DNA from: Pseudomonadales bacterium
GTDB taxonomy: Bacteria > Pseudomonadota > Gammaproteobacteria > Pseudomonadales > Pseudohongiellaceae
Assembly: GCA_012103535.1 (NCBI GenBank)
Contig: WLWQ01000003.1
Span: 682,001-746,000 of the forward strand
Length of the DNA: 64,000 nt
Direction: 5' to 3'
Under the pieces are notes generated by a model. It searched no databases, was not told where the DNA came from, and was given only the letters and a program-made list of their open reading frames with translations. Positions 44,103 to 53,641 of this stretch are shown here, one piece after another; positions within the stretch are counted from its first letter, which is position 1; each line of letters starts with the position of its first letter. A program made the translations under genes and the position numbers.

Positions 44103-45338
44103 CTACTGGTAGATGGCGGATCTAGCGGCGCCGTGTACCTGAAGAGAATAAAGAATGTCACTGTTTTGAATCATGCCTATGAAGACAATGTCTTCAACAG
44201 GGTCGATCCAGAACCAGGAGCCCGCAATTCCCCACCACCAGTGAGTGCCTTTGGGCGCACCTTGATACACGTCCGGATTATCAACAATAGCGAAGTCCAC
44301 ACCGAATACATTACCTGGATAGAGTTCTCCGATTCCATCGATGCTGTCAGGAAGTTGATTACTGCGCATAATCTCTACTGCTTCTTCAGAAAGAATACGT
44401 ACTCCGTTTAACTCTCCCTTGTTGAGATGCATCTGGGCAAACTTCATGTAGTCAGAAGAGGTAGAAGTTAATCCGCCGCCGCCAGAAATAAATTCAGGAG
44501 GATTAAGAAACGCACCATTGTCTGTTCTCATTAATGTGCCATTCTGCGTCGGAAAATATTGTCGAGCGAGTCGATCGGCTTTATCTGCTTTTACATAGAA
44601 AGCCGTATCCACCATGCCTAATGGTCCAAAAATACGTTCCTGTAAAAACTCATCGAATTTCTGACCGGAAAGGCGTTCAACCATGTAACCCTGAACATCT
44701 ACTGAGATGGAATATATCCATTGCGTACCCGGTTGATAGGCTAATGGAATATCTTTCAATGCTGGAATGGAAGCTTCGAGCGTAGTGCCATAGAGATCCA
44801 TTATTCCTGCTTCGGAATAAGCTTCGGCAATCGGGCCTTGGGAAAGTGGCGGGGTATAGAGTAATCCACCAGTATGGCTCATAAGTTCACGCACGGTCAT
44901 AGCATGACCGGCAGCTTCTGTTTCCCAGCTGCCATCTTCGTTTTGTGAAACTAAAACTTCCATGCCTGCCAATTCCGGCAAATGTTTTTCTACTGGATCA
45001 TCGAGTTCAAACTTGCCTTCATCGAACAGCATCATTAATGCTGTGCCAGTAACCGGTTTTGTCATGGAAAAGATTCGAAAGATTGAATCGGTAGTCATAG
45101 GAATCTCATCTTCCACGCTCTGGTGTCCCAGCGCTTCGTGCATGAGTACTTCCCCGCCCTGGGCAACCATAACAACCGCACCAGACAGTTTGCTCTCATC
45201 GATTCTGCTCTGAATATCTGCTTTAACTGCGTCGAGTCTAGACTTGTCGATATCGGCAGCGGAAAACAGACTAAAGGACGCCAATAAGGCAATTACCAGA
45301 GTCTGGCTAAATCGGTGAGATAATTTGTTCTGTGACAT
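44103..45338 (-). CDS. Exported beta-lactamase-family serine hydrolase (class C-like)
   Basis: About 411 residues; start at 45338 chosen because GGGGAACG lies just upstream. A signal peptide (ALLASFSLFSA) is followed by GAVVMVAQGGEVLMHEALG, the catalytic SMTK (S-x-x-K) at about residue 90, and QWIYSISVDVQGYMVERLSG in the place of the Tyr-x-Asn loop (here Tyr-Ser-Ile). TWWWGIAGSWFWIDP carries the C-terminal active-site strand. This family includes esterases, DD-peptidases and EstB-type enzymes rather than true beta-lactamases. It ends at the terminator at 44057-44083. The physiological substrate is unknown. Confidence 0.88.
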   Translation of the reverse strand: MSQNKLSHRFSQTLVIALLASFSLFSAADIDKSRLDAVKADIQSRIDESKLSGAVVMVAQGGEVLMHEALGHQSVEDEIPMTTDSIFRIFSMTKPVTGTALMMLFDEGKFELDDPVEKHLPELAGMEVLVSQNEDGSWETEAAGHAMTVRELMSHTGGLLYTPPLSQGPIAEAYSEAGIMDLYGTTLEASIPALKDIPLAYQPGTQWIYSISVDVQGYMVERLSGQKFDEFLQERIFGPLGMVDTAFYVKADKADRLARQYFPTQNGTLMRTDNGAFLNPPEFISGGGGLTSTSSDYMKFAQMHLNKGELNGVRILSEEAVEIMRSNQLPDSIDGIGELYPGNVFGVDFAIVDNPDVYQGAPKGTHWWWGIAGSWFWIDPVEDIVFIGMIQNSDILYSLQVHGAARSAIYQ

Positions 45339-45425
45339 TACTCGTTCCCCAGAGATGTTCATCAATATTTAAGAGGCGGTATTAGAGCATCAAATCAGCC
45401 AAAAAAGAAAGCCTGCTGAGCTACA

Positions 45426-45684
45426 CCAGCCGGTATACTGCGCCAAATTCGCTAGTTATATTTGTTCCATCGCGATAATTGAATACATCGCGCTCTACTT
45501 TACGGCACACCTATTCAGAAAGATATCAGCTGATCATTCGCACGCTTAATCTGACGTTGCATATTGAATTTTTATTCGCTCACAATAGTTTCAACTATTA
45601 TTCGCAAAGAAAAGTCCAATATCGCTACGCTTGCATAGCCAGATTAAGCGTGCAAACGATCATTTGGCGCGGTATACCGACTAG
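45426..45684. mobile_element. MITE-like element with terminal and internal inverted repeats
   Basis: In this 343-bp gap without a gene, the outer arms 45426-45448 and 45662-45684 are complementary at 20 of 23 positions (core GGTATAC-T/C-GCGCCAAAT). A second pair, 45532-45553 with 45640-45661, is complementary at 20 of 22. On the right the two arms are contiguous; on the left they are separated by 83 bp. A perfect 6-bp hairpin (AATAGT/ACTATT) lies near the middle. No transposase or ORF is inside, and no clear target duplication is visible. It may be a non-autonomous transposon, a decayed element or a large RNA stem. Confidence 0.55.
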
Positions 45685-45708
45685 AGGCTTTCAGATTAGC
45701 TGATTGAT

Positions 45709-47169
45709 TTATTGTGGTAGTGGAAACTCGTCGAGAATCTCGCGTATTGCCTGCTCGGTAATCGCTGAACTCACTATGTTCATACCGCGATGAATACCTG
45801 CAGCAATCTGCAGTGGAGTATGACCAACTTCATTCTCCTGGTGCCATATGGAAATTTCGGCACCGTTTTCATACAGATATTGCACTACGGAAGGGAGGTG
45901 TTTATAAGCTGCTCCGTGCATTGCAGTGTTGCCGAGATTGTCGATGGCATTGATATCGCTACCGAGACTAATGACATATTGCACTGCTTCCAGTGCTTCC
46001 TCTTCGGTACCAGGATCTTCACCGGGCGCGCCGGTACCCAAACCTGCCGCTACCATTAGTGGTGTGCTGTTATCGTCATTCGGTATCTGTGGATCTGCAC
46101 CTAACTCCACCAGTAAGCGCAATAGATCCGCATCGGCAGTTCTTGCGGCGAGCAGAAAGGCCGTGCCTCCACGCATGTTCAAGTCGCTAACCCCTACCGG
46201 GGGGCGCGAGCTAACCCGGGCATCCAAATCGGCACCAGCGGCGATGAGTTTGCGCGTAAAATCTAAACTGCCGAGTGATCCAGAACCCTGAGGGGCTGGA
46301 TTATTACTCCCAGCTTGTCCGGCTTTTCGTATCCAGGTGACCTGATGAATTGGAGCCCAACCCAGTGGAGCAGCACTTGGGTTCGCCCCGCGATCGAGTA
46401 ACAGCGCCGCAGTTTCAAAATGGGCGCTACCGATAGCTAAGAGTAATGGATTCATTCCGGTTTGGGCGCCATCGGCCAAGCCATTCTCAGTAACTACCGC
46501 TCGACCTGCCGGTAAGGCTTCATCGATATCTGCGCCAAGGTCTAATAATGATTTAACAATGTCTGTTTTACCTTCTCTTGCCGCAAATAGCAGAGGAGTA
46601 AAACCTCGGGTTGACCGAGCAGAGATGTCTGCACCTTTAGTTACTAACAGTTCGACAACTTCCAAATTGCCTTCGCCTGCAGCCCACATTAGCGCGGACT
46701 GGCCGCGCCAGCTTTCACGTTCGTTTACGTTTGCTCCAGCATCAATTAACAAGGCAACTGATTCGGCAACACCTGTTCTGGCAGCTGTCATCAAAGCCGT
46801 TTCGTTTTCCGCCATTGCAGTGTTCGGAAATGCACCTGCCTCCAGCAGCAGATTCACGAGTTCAGAATTACCATTGTTAGCGGCTAGAGAAAGTGCCGCT
46901 ACTTCATAACGGTTCTTGGCATTGACATTAATGCCTGTTGCTAAAAGTAATCGAGTAATATCAACATTATCGCGATGCACTGACCAATGCAGTGCACCTG
47001 AACCATCTGCTTCTAGCGTGTTAACGTCGGCACCGGAATCGAGCAAGACTCGTACTTCTGCAAGATTTTGATTTTTTACGGCCTGGATTAGTCGCAAATC
47101 ATCCTGAGCGACTGCCCAGGATGAAATGAGTAAGAAGGCGAGGAGGGCAGTAAGTTTTTTCACATTCAC
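45709..47169 (-). CDS. Exported ankyrin-repeat protein
   Basis: A 486-residue protein with a signal peptide (ending SWAVA). About ten ankyrin repeats follow, each with (A/G)x(T/A)PLxxAxxxG and a LLxxGADxN turn. Examples are DGSGALHWSVHRDNVDITRLLLATGINVNAKN, GFTPLLFAAREGKTDIVKSLLDLGADI and NLGNTAMHGAAYKHLPSVVQYLYENGAEI. Ankyrin arrays bind proteins; here it would act in the periplasm or on the cell surface. It starts 4 bp after the DUF1552 gene in a three-gene unit with DUF1592 and DUF1552, a pairing recurrent in marine proteobacteria. Confidence 0.9.
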   Translation of the reverse strand: MNVKKLTALLAFLLISSWAVAQDDLRLIQAVKNQNLAEVRVLLDSGADVNTLEADGSGALHWSVHRDNVDITRLLLATGINVNAKNRYEVAALSLAANNGNSELVNLLLEAGAFPNTAMAENETALMTAARTGVAESVALLIDAGANVNERESWRGQSALMWAAGEGNLEVVELLVTKGADISARSTRGFTPLLFAAREGKTDIVKSLLDLGADIDEALPAGRAVVTENGLADGAQTGMNPLLLAIGSAHFETAALLLDRGANPSAAPLGWAPIHQVTWIRKAGQAGSNNPAPQGSGSLGSLDFTRKLIAAGADLDARVSSRPPVGVSDLNMRGGTAFLLAARTADADLLRLLVELGADPQIPNDDNSTPLMVAAGLGTGAPGEDPGTEEEALEAVQYVISLGSDINAIDNLGNTAMHGAAYKHLPSVVQYLYENGAEISIWHQENEVGHTPLQIAAGIHRGMNIVSSAITEQAIREILDEFPLPQ

Positions 47170-47173
47170 TGCC

Positions 47174-48514
47174 TTAGGCTGAATGAAAAAGTTCGTCTAC
47201 TCGGCCGCTGTTATCGGCAAAGTTTTCCAGGTGAACTCCCATGCTATCCAACAAGGTGAGATGGAGATTCGCCAGTGGCATTTGCTCGTCTCCATAGCGT
47301 ATATGTCTGCCACCATGAATACCACTATTAGCTCCACTGGCAACAACTATTGGAAGGTTCTTATGATTGTGGATATCAGGATTACCCATTCCACTTCCCA
47401 ATAGATAAGTAGAGTTATCGAGTAAGCTTCCATTTCCTTCATCAACAGATTTCATACTCTCCAACATGTAAGCAAAGAGGGAGACATGGTACTTATTAAT
47501 TTTTGCTAGCTTCTCTAGCTGCACAGGATCATTGCCATGATGTGAAATTGGGTGATGTGGTTCATCGACACCGATCTGTGGATAGGTGCGGGTGGATGCT
47601 TCCCGTGCCAGTTGAAATGTAATGACTCGAGTGAGGTCGGCCTGTAACGCGAGAGTCTGCAAATCGATCATCAATTTAACATGCTCTTCCCATTCTTCAG
47701 GAACTGAAGTCGGACGAGTCAACTCAGGCAACTGAGCCTTATCGCTCTGCGCCTGCGACATTTGAATACGGCGCTCAACTTCTCTAACGGTATCCAGGTA
47801 CTCGTCAACCTTAACCCGATCAGAGCTACCGAGTTGTTGCTGATATTTACTCATATCATCCATCACCGCATCTAACAGGCTCGCATTTGTTGCTAATTCA
47901 GCCTGTCGCTGCTCGGGTGTGCCTCCGTCACCAAACAGTCGTTCAAACAGAATTCTTGGATCTGACTCTGTGGGTAGTGGCGTAGTAGGCGATGACCAGG
48001 CCAGGCTGTTTTGATAGACACAGGCATAACCGTTGTCACAATTACCTACCTGACTGAGGATATCTGTGCCCAATTCCAAGGATGGGAAAGGTGTTTCGGA
48101 GCCTATGACTTTTGCCGCAATCTGATCTACCGTAGTGCCCAAATAATAGTCACTGCCCTCAGTACGCTTGGCTTTCATACAGCTGAGGAATGCGCAATTG
48201 GACGAGGCATGGTTGCCGGTAGTGTGAGCCGCTTCAATTTCCATATTCGATAAGACTGAGATGTCTTTAAGATAAGGAGTAAGCGCTTCCAATGAGGGCG
48301 TAAAGCTATCTAATTTGCCCACAGTTTTGGGTACCCAGGGATCTGGATCCATTCCCATTGGAATATAGAAATAGCCGAGTCTGCGAATGGGCTCGGCGGC
48401 ACCGCCGGATTGGGCCAGGGCAGGAATCATTGCATCCAATAATGGTAATGCGATGGCTGCGCCCGCTCCGCGAAGAAAAGTTCTTCTTGGCAGTGCTTTC
48501 TTAAAGATAATCAT
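47174..48514 (-). CDS. DUF1552 protein with twin-arginine signal
   Basis: A 446-residue protein. LPRRTFLRGAGAAIALPLLDAMIPA is a twin-arginine signal with the DUF1552 N-terminus. The family hallmarks are present: RLGYFYIPMGMDPDPWVP, HTTGNHASSNCAFLSCMKAK, YLGTTVDQIAAKVIG and YLLGSGMGNPDIHNHKNLPIVVASG. Its role is not established. It is always found beside a DUF1592 gene, and here its start overlaps that gene's stop by 4 bp (ATGA at 48511-48514). The ankyrin gene follows after 4 bp. Confidence 0.92.
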   Translation of the reverse strand: MIIFKKALPRRTFLRGAGAAIALPLLDAMIPALAQSGGAAEPIRRLGYFYIPMGMDPDPWVPKTVGKLDSFTPSLEALTPYLKDISVLSNMEIEAAHTTGNHASSNCAFLSCMKAKRTEGSDYYLGTTVDQIAAKVIGSETPFPSLELGTDILSQVGNCDNGYACVYQNSLAWSSPTTPLPTESDPRILFERLFGDGGTPEQRQAELATNASLLDAVMDDMSKYQQQLGSSDRVKVDEYLDTVREVERRIQMSQAQSDKAQLPELTRPTSVPEEWEEHVKLMIDLQTLALQADLTRVITFQLAREASTRTYPQIGVDEPHHPISHHGNDPVQLEKLAKINKYHVSLFAYMLESMKSVDEGNGSLLDNSTYLLGSGMGNPDIHNHKNLPIVVASGANSGIHGGRHIRYGDEQMPLANLHLTLLDSMGVHLENFADNSGRVDELFHSA

Positions 48515-50916
48515 AGGGTGCTCCTCAATTGAAAGGGAGTGCTACTAACTAGTGCAACGACTATAGAACTAAAACTGTAATCTTCTGCTGCGGCTTCTTG
48601 TACTATCGACCGGATCGCAGGTGCATCGTAATACTCCAGGCCACGTCCGAGGGCGTAGGTCATGAGTTTTTCACTCATGGTGCCAACGAAAGCATCAGGA
48701 TTTTGTACCAGTGCATTACGCAAACCATTAACTCCGTAAAGAGGCTCGCTTCCCGGAAGATTGCCCAGCGTATCTATTTCTGGTTCGTCACTGGTTACAG
48801 TGCGAATTCGACCGATCGCATCGAACTCTTCCATCACTAATCCGATCGGATCCATTACCTGGTGACAGGCAGCGCAGGCAGGGTTTGCTCTATGCTGCAC
48901 CATTCGATCTCGCATAGTTTCTACTTTCACTTCGGAATTGTTCTCTGGTAGCGCTGGCACATCATCCGGTGGCGGAGGAGGTGGAATACCTAAGACATTT
49001 TCCAATACCCATTTACCTCGCTGTACCGGTGACGTGCGAGTGGCATAGGAAGTAACCGTAAGCATGCTTCCATGGCCCAACAGACCGACCCGTAGACTGT
49101 CTGGATCTAAATCAACAAGCCTGAATTGGTCGCCGTAAACGTTTGGAATGTCGTAATGTTGCGCCAGCCTTTCATTAAGAAAAGTGTAATCGGCACTTAA
49201 TAGTTCCATTACATTTTTGTCTTCCATGATGATGTGCTGAAAAAGCATTTCAGTTTCTTGCCGCATTGCCTGTCGCAAGTTGTCATCAAAATCTGGAAAC
49301 AATCGAAGGTTTGGGTCCACCGAATCGAGGTTTCTTAAATAGAGCCATTGGTCGGCAAAATTTGAAGCCAGGGTTGCCGAGCGAGGATCGGCTAACATGC
49401 GCTTAACTTGTTGCTCCAAGACTTCAGGATTACTTAGTTGTTCCTGGGTAGCCAGTTCCAACAATTCTTCATCGGGAATACTGCTCCACAAGAAAAATGA
49501 AAGCCTGGAAGCGAGCTCGATATCGCTTAACGCATAAACTTCACCACTACCGAAATCCGCAGGATCTTGTTCGATGCGGAACAAAAATTCCGGACTAACC
49601 AAGATCGCTCGCAATGCCATTTCTACGCCTTTCTCAAAACCCTGCTCGGCATTAACCTGGTCGAAAAATGCCATCGGGGTTGCAATGTCTTCTTCAGTAA
49701 TAGGACGGCGAAAGGCTTTTACCGCCAAATTACTAACTATTGAATGAGCACATTCAGCAGCAGACAATTGCGCATCGGGCTGGCAAACAAAAATTTTCTT
49801 TCTACTGGCGGTATCTGATATTCCAGTGGATTCATAGGGTCCTGCTATTGAAACCGACAACACGGCGGGTTGTTGTCGCGGATGACGATCACGATTGAAA
49901 TGTGCTTCATAAGGTTGTCGAGTACTTTCAATTAACGCCGAATTCTTGCGAATGAACGTTACGCCAACATCATGGGCACCAGCAGTAATTTCGGTCGCTG
50001 TTTGTAATCCTTCTCCAGCACCCTGGTCGTGATAATAAAAAGTCGCAAACCGTTCCGAACGATTAGGTTCTATTTCGAAAATATCGATGCGATTGCCATC
50101 GATGCTTACTTCTATTTCGTGCGGTTCGGTGAGCCCTTCCAGGTTTTCGTTACGGTCTCTTGCCAGCTTCACGTCGATTACATACTGGCCATCTCTAGGA
50201 AAGTTATAACTGAAGAGCGTGCCACCTCGGGTGCCGAATGGCAGGCCTTCGAATCGATCTTCCTGGGTAAGGGTAGCTGGTACTAATTCCACATGACTTA
50301 ACGGACTAGTCAGGGGAGTTCCCACTGCCAGGCGTGAAATTTTTTGCGCTGCTGCCAGGTAACGCTCCATTAAGGTTGGCGATAAATTCGTCAAATTTAC
50401 ATTGTCGAATCCGTAGCTGGCATCGTCTTTCGGTAGTAACTCGGAAACGTCCACATCCAGATCGAGTAAATCGCGAACCGAATTCTGGTATTGCAGACGA
50501 TTAAGGCGGCTGAAAGTTGCCGTGCGACCAGGAATAGGGTTGGCTAGAGCCAATGCGTCTAAGGTCTCAGCCAGATCTGATTCAAAATTGGTAAAAATAG
50601 CCTCATCTGGCCGCGGCATACCGGTGGGGGGCATGGCATTAGCCCGAAGCTTGCGCAGAACTCTTTCCCATACATCCGGATGAGCCCCGATATCATTGAC
50701 ATCGATGGCATCCAGTTCCAAACCACCGGTCTTTAAAGTGGCGTTATGACATACCACGCAATACTGATTCACCAGGGCAGCGTTATCCTGCGCCACAGCA
50801 GTTGCCGCGACTTCGCTTGGATCAGCAGGGTTGGAGGTATCTGGAAGGAATATAATTGCGCCGATGCCCAAAATGGCGACCGCGGCTGCAGCAGTGATAA
50901 GGCCTGTCTTATTCAT
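48511..50916 (-). CDS. DUF1592/DUF1587/DUF1588/DUF1585/DUF1595 protein with cytochrome-c-like motifs
   Basis: About 801 residues; start ATG 50916 is chosen because GGAG lies 5 bp upstream. A transmembrane or signal segment (LITAAAAVAILGIGAIIFLP) is followed by a cytochrome-like domain with CVVCH near residue 54. The order then is DUF1587 (PGRTATFSRLNRLQYQNSVRDLL), DUF1595/DUF1592 (LASRLSFFLWSSIPDEELL, ASNFADQWLYLRNLDSVDP), DUF1588 (SYATRTSPVQRGKWVLENVLG) and DUF1585 (FSSIVVALVSSTPF). A second CAACH at about residue 679 sits in DUF1588. It probably handles electrons or a redox enzyme reaction outside the cytoplasm. Function is not established. Confidence 0.92.
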   Translation of the reverse strand: MNKTGLITAAAAVAILGIGAIIFLPDTSNPADPSEVAATAVAQDNAALVNQYCVVCHNATLKTGGLELDAIDVNDIGAHPDVWERVLRKLRANAMPPTGMPRPDEAIFTNFESDLAETLDALALANPIPGRTATFSRLNRLQYQNSVRDLLDLDVDVSELLPKDDASYGFDNVNLTNLSPTLMERYLAAAQKISRLAVGTPLTSPLSHVELVPATLTQEDRFEGLPFGTRGGTLFSYNFPRDGQYVIDVKLARDRNENLEGLTEPHEIEVSIDGNRIDIFEIEPNRSERFATFYYHDQGAGEGLQTATEITAGAHDVGVTFIRKNSALIESTRQPYEAHFNRDRHPRQQPAVLSVSIAGPYESTGISDTASRKKIFVCQPDAQLSAAECAHSIVSNLAVKAFRRPITEEDIATPMAFFDQVNAEQGFEKGVEMALRAILVSPEFLFRIEQDPADFGSGEVYALSDIELASRLSFFLWSSIPDEELLELATQEQLSNPEVLEQQVKRMLADPRSATLASNFADQWLYLRNLDSVDPNLRLFPDFDDNLRQAMRQETEMLFQHIIMEDKNVMELLSADYTFLNERLAQHYDIPNVYGDQFRLVDLDPDSLRVGLLGHGSMLTVTSYATRTSPVQRGKWVLENVLGIPPPPPPDDVPALPENNSEVKVETMRDRMVQHRANPACAACHQVMDPIGLVMEEFDAIGRIRTVTSDEPEIDTLGNLPGSEPLYGVNGLRNALVQNPDAFVGTMSEKLMTYALGRGLEYYDAPAIRSIVQEAAAEDYSFSSIVVALVSSTPFQLRSTL

Positions 50917-51071
50917 CTGTTCTCCAGGCATTTTCTGGAATTCTGGTTCAAGATCGAATAGGCGTCTTACCACTTTTCAGCCCACGGAATAGGCCAAAGT
51001 AAACTGCCCTCAGAAAGCTGTCAAGGAGATTAGCTAATAGGTAGAAAGTCTTTAATATTAATGACTTAGAG

Positions 51072-52045
51072 TTACACTACAACGTGACTGGGCGGCAATT
51101 TCGGATTGTAGCTCGCCACACCATCGCGGCGCTCAATGACTGAATGGTGCACGTGGGACTTAGGTGGAATTTTGCGCCCTTTCTGCCCGCGAAATTTCCA
51201 GAATTTTTCATAGGATTCATGAATCTTTCCAACTGGATTGCGCTGAGCCTTTATTGTTGAAAGTTTCGTCAGGTCAATTTTCATCCCAGCCGCTTTCGCT
51301 TTTTCCATCATCCATACTAAGGCGATACTGGATAAATCTCTGTTTTCGTACCAGCCGCCAACATTTGAGTGAACTCCAGAAAACCACACTTGCTCCATTT
51401 TCTGACCGGGAGCGAGATTTTTCTCATGCCAAAGCGTGACAGGAAAATCTCGTCGTTTTTCATCGATAGATACGGCGTGATAGGCATAACTAACTGCTGG
51501 ATTTAATCTGGTGTCGGTGAACTTTGCACCTTCTGTGAGAATCGTGGAATCCACAGTATCCCAAACCCCAATGAAGTGAACTGGACAGGACAGGGGCGAC
51601 AAAAGTTTTCGCGATAGTCCGCTACGATGTTGTGATATTTGCGATCGAGATAGTATTTAGTGGCATATTCCAATTGATTGTCATGCTCGTTGGGCAACAA
51701 TCCAACTTTGTGGAGCATGTCGGCCAACGAACGAGCGCAAAACGCATCACGGCTAAAACCGAAAATATAAATTTTATCGCCTGCTTGATATTTCTCCATC
51801 AAATACAAGTACGCCTGTTCGACGTTCTTATGCACACCCGTACCGGTTCCCTTGTCATAGGCTGCTCTGAGTTTTCCCGTGTTCTCATCGTAAAGATAGC
51901 CACCGGTCCCGACACCGGGATCGTAGTAGACAATTTGATTGTCGGATTTTTTGGCGAGCATGTAGGTTTCGATGACGTTGGTAATGTTTTTACCAAACTC
52001 GTTTCCGGTTCCATCTAGACAAAGAATAATATTTTTACTCGCCAT
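51072..52045 (-). pseudogene. DUF2235 (Tle1-like) hydrolase gene with 5-bp frameshifting duplication
   Basis: Two overlapping frames on the - strand (52045-51503 and 51602-51072) together encode one DUF2235 domain, the alpha/beta hydrolase core also found in type VI phospholipase effectors. The first frame has LCLDGTGNEFGKNITNV, YYDPGVGTGG and the nucleophile elbow GFSRDAF; the usual Gly after Arg is Asp here. The second has CPVHFIGVWDTV, then VWFSGVHSNVGGWYE with the Asp/His region. At 51583-51592 the pentamer GGACA is doubled. Removing one copy joins the frames as FCRPCPVHFIGVWDTV and gives 322 codons plus stop, exactly in frame. No T6SS genes are nearby. A sequencing error is possible. Confidence 0.8.
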
Positions 52046-52078
52046 TTCTTTGCACTCCTCTAGTTAAAAAACAAATTG

Positions 52079-53110
52079 TCAGGCTACACCAGCGCCTCTT
52101 ACTCCAACGTAAACCGAGTAAAGAGACTGGCTAGCAGTCATAAACAAGCGATTTCGTTTTGCGCCGCCGAAACACACGTTGGCACATACTTCAGGTAAGC
52201 GTATTACACCGATGGTGTCGCCATCGGGAGCGACGATTTGCACTCCTGGTCGAGCTCCTGCCCATACATTGCCATCAACATTGCAACGAATTCCATCCGC
52301 TGATGTGCGAGAGTCTGTGGTTGGATCGATCAATTCGGCAAAGACTCTGCCATTACGCAGGCGTTCTCCATCTACATCCCAAACTTTGATGTCTCTGCCA
52401 GCGCCGGTATTGGCTACATAGAGCAACGAATAGTCGGGGGAGAAACACAAGCCGTTAGGAGCATCGATATCATCGGTAACGCGATTGATCGCGCCATTGC
52501 TAGGGTCTACCCGGTAAACAGAAAGTGGTTGTTCCTGCTCGGATCGATTGCCTTCGTAGTTTCCGCGAATGCCATAGGGGGGATCGGTAAACCAGATACT
52601 GCCATCTGGATGTACGGTAGCATCATTTGGAGAATTTAGCGGACGTCCTTCGTAGCTATCGGCGATCACGGTTACTGAGCCATCGTATTCGTAACGAGCT
52701 ACGCGACGGTTGCCATGTTCGCAGGAAATTTGCCGTCCCTGAAAATCGAATGTATTGCCATTACTGTTTCCCGAGGGATTTCTGAATTCACTAACACGAT
52801 CATCATCTTCTATCCAGCGCAGTTGTCGGTTATTGGGAATGTCGCTCCAAACTACATAGCGACCGACGCCATTCCAGGCAGGGCCTTCCGCCCACATTGT
52901 TCCGACGTGATGACGCTGAATAGGGGTGTTGAAAAGAATGTAGCGTTGAAAACGGCTGTCCAGCGCAACTAAATCAGGATCTGGATAACGTAGTGGTGTG
53001 TTGCCAGACCAATCCCGTGGCTGCGCCGGAGCTAAGTCCTGTGCCTGGGCAAGTATAGGTAGCAGTGCGGCGGCCGCAGCAGTGGCAGCTAGGAAGGAAC
53101 GACGATTCAT
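52079..53110 (-). CDS. SMP-30/gluconolactonase-type protein, Tat or Sec exported
   Basis: About 343 residues; start at ATG 53110 with GAGGTT just upstream. MNRRSFLAATAAAAALLPILAQAQ has two Arg before the hydrophobic core, consistent with Tat export. The six-bladed lactonase propeller carries the metal ligands: Glu in WAEGPAWNG, Asn in LNSPNDATVHPDG and Asp in TSADGIRCNVDGN. NGNTFDFQGRQISCEHGNRR and WFTDPPYGI are also typical. It probably hydrolyses a sugar lactone outside the cytoplasm. It follows the DUF2235 pseudogene's start by 33 bp, and both are on the - strand. Confidence 0.9.
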   Translation of the reverse strand: MNRRSFLAATAAAAALLPILAQAQDLAPAQPRDWSGNTPLRYPDPDLVALDSRFQRYILFNTPIQRHHVGTMWAEGPAWNGVGRYVVWSDIPNNRQLRWIEDDDRVSEFRNPSGNSNGNTFDFQGRQISCEHGNRRVARYEYDGSVTVIADSYEGRPLNSPNDATVHPDGSIWFTDPPYGIRGNYEGNRSEQEQPLSVYRVDPSNGAINRVTDDIDAPNGLCFSPDYSLLYVANTGAGRDIKVWDVDGERLRNGRVFAELIDPTTDSRTSADGIRCNVDGNVWAGARPGVQIVAPDGDTIGVIRLPEVCANVCFGGAKRNRLFMTASQSLYSVYVGVRGAGVA

Positions 53111-53266
53111 GGCAACCTCGATAATGGCATGCGGCTGGACCGCTGACATCTTTGTTATTCAAAAGTTATCGATTGATGCTAATGCAAGCCAACGATGTTG
53201 TCGAGGTAACTACTGGAGCAGACCTTTGCTATTAATCAAATCCTTCAGTTAGTTGGAATGATCGAT

Positions 53267-53641
53267 ATGAGTTTGTACTTAGTAATCCGTTATTTGCACA
53301 TCGCCTGTGCCATTGCAACGCTGCTTAGTTTTTCGTTACGGGGATTCTGGATGTTGCAAGAATCGCCGTTGTTACAAGCGCGACTTGCAAAAGTGTTGCC
53401 TCATATTATTGATACAGTATTACTAATTAGTGCAATTGCTTTAGTGATAATGAGCCAACAATTTCCAACTGTATTGAATTGGATCTCGCTCAAGATACTT
53501 TTTTTGTTGCTTTATATTGGATTCGGAACATTCGCGCTAAAACGTGGAAAGACCAAACAGATCCGAGCCAGTTGCTTTATTGCAGCACTGCTCTGTATCG
53601 GCATTATTTTTTCTTTGGCGTTGACTAAACCAGTAATTTAA
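53267..53641 (+). CDS. SirB2-family inner-membrane protein
   Basis: About 124 residues with four transmembrane helices: MSLYLVIRYLHIACAIATLLSFSLRGFWML, VLPHIIDTVLLISAIALVIMS, ISLKILFLLLYIGFGTFALKR and SCFIAALLCIGIIFSLALTK. The start Y-L-x-x-R/K-x-L-H and RGFWML are typical of SirB2. ATG 53267 is preferred to 53258, where GGA is adjacent and too close. The function is not established; the gene was named from Salmonella. Its stop overlaps the stop of the converging PyrD/PyrK-type gene (TTAA at 53638-53641). Confidence 0.85.
   Translation: MSLYLVIRYLHIACAIATLLSFSLRGFWMLQESPLLQARLAKVLPHIIDTVLLISAIALVIMSQQFPTVLNWISLKILFLLLYIGFGTFALKRGKTKQIRASCFIAALLCIGIIFSLALTKPVI

Noticed and set aside
43956..44411. 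A 151-codon + strand frame starting KSKRKSKRK
   Set aside because: It is a shadow of the purine repeat in another frame and runs opposite to the real serine hydrolase gene; its composition is artificial.
44103..45338. True antibiotic-resistance beta-lactamase
   Set aside because: The family also includes esterases and peptidases; the Tyr-Ser-Ile motif and KTG-like region differ from AmpC enzymes.
51072..52045. Type VI effector and immunity pair
   Set aside because: DUF2235 alone is not enough; no VgrG, Hcp, PAAR or immunity-like gene is adjacent.
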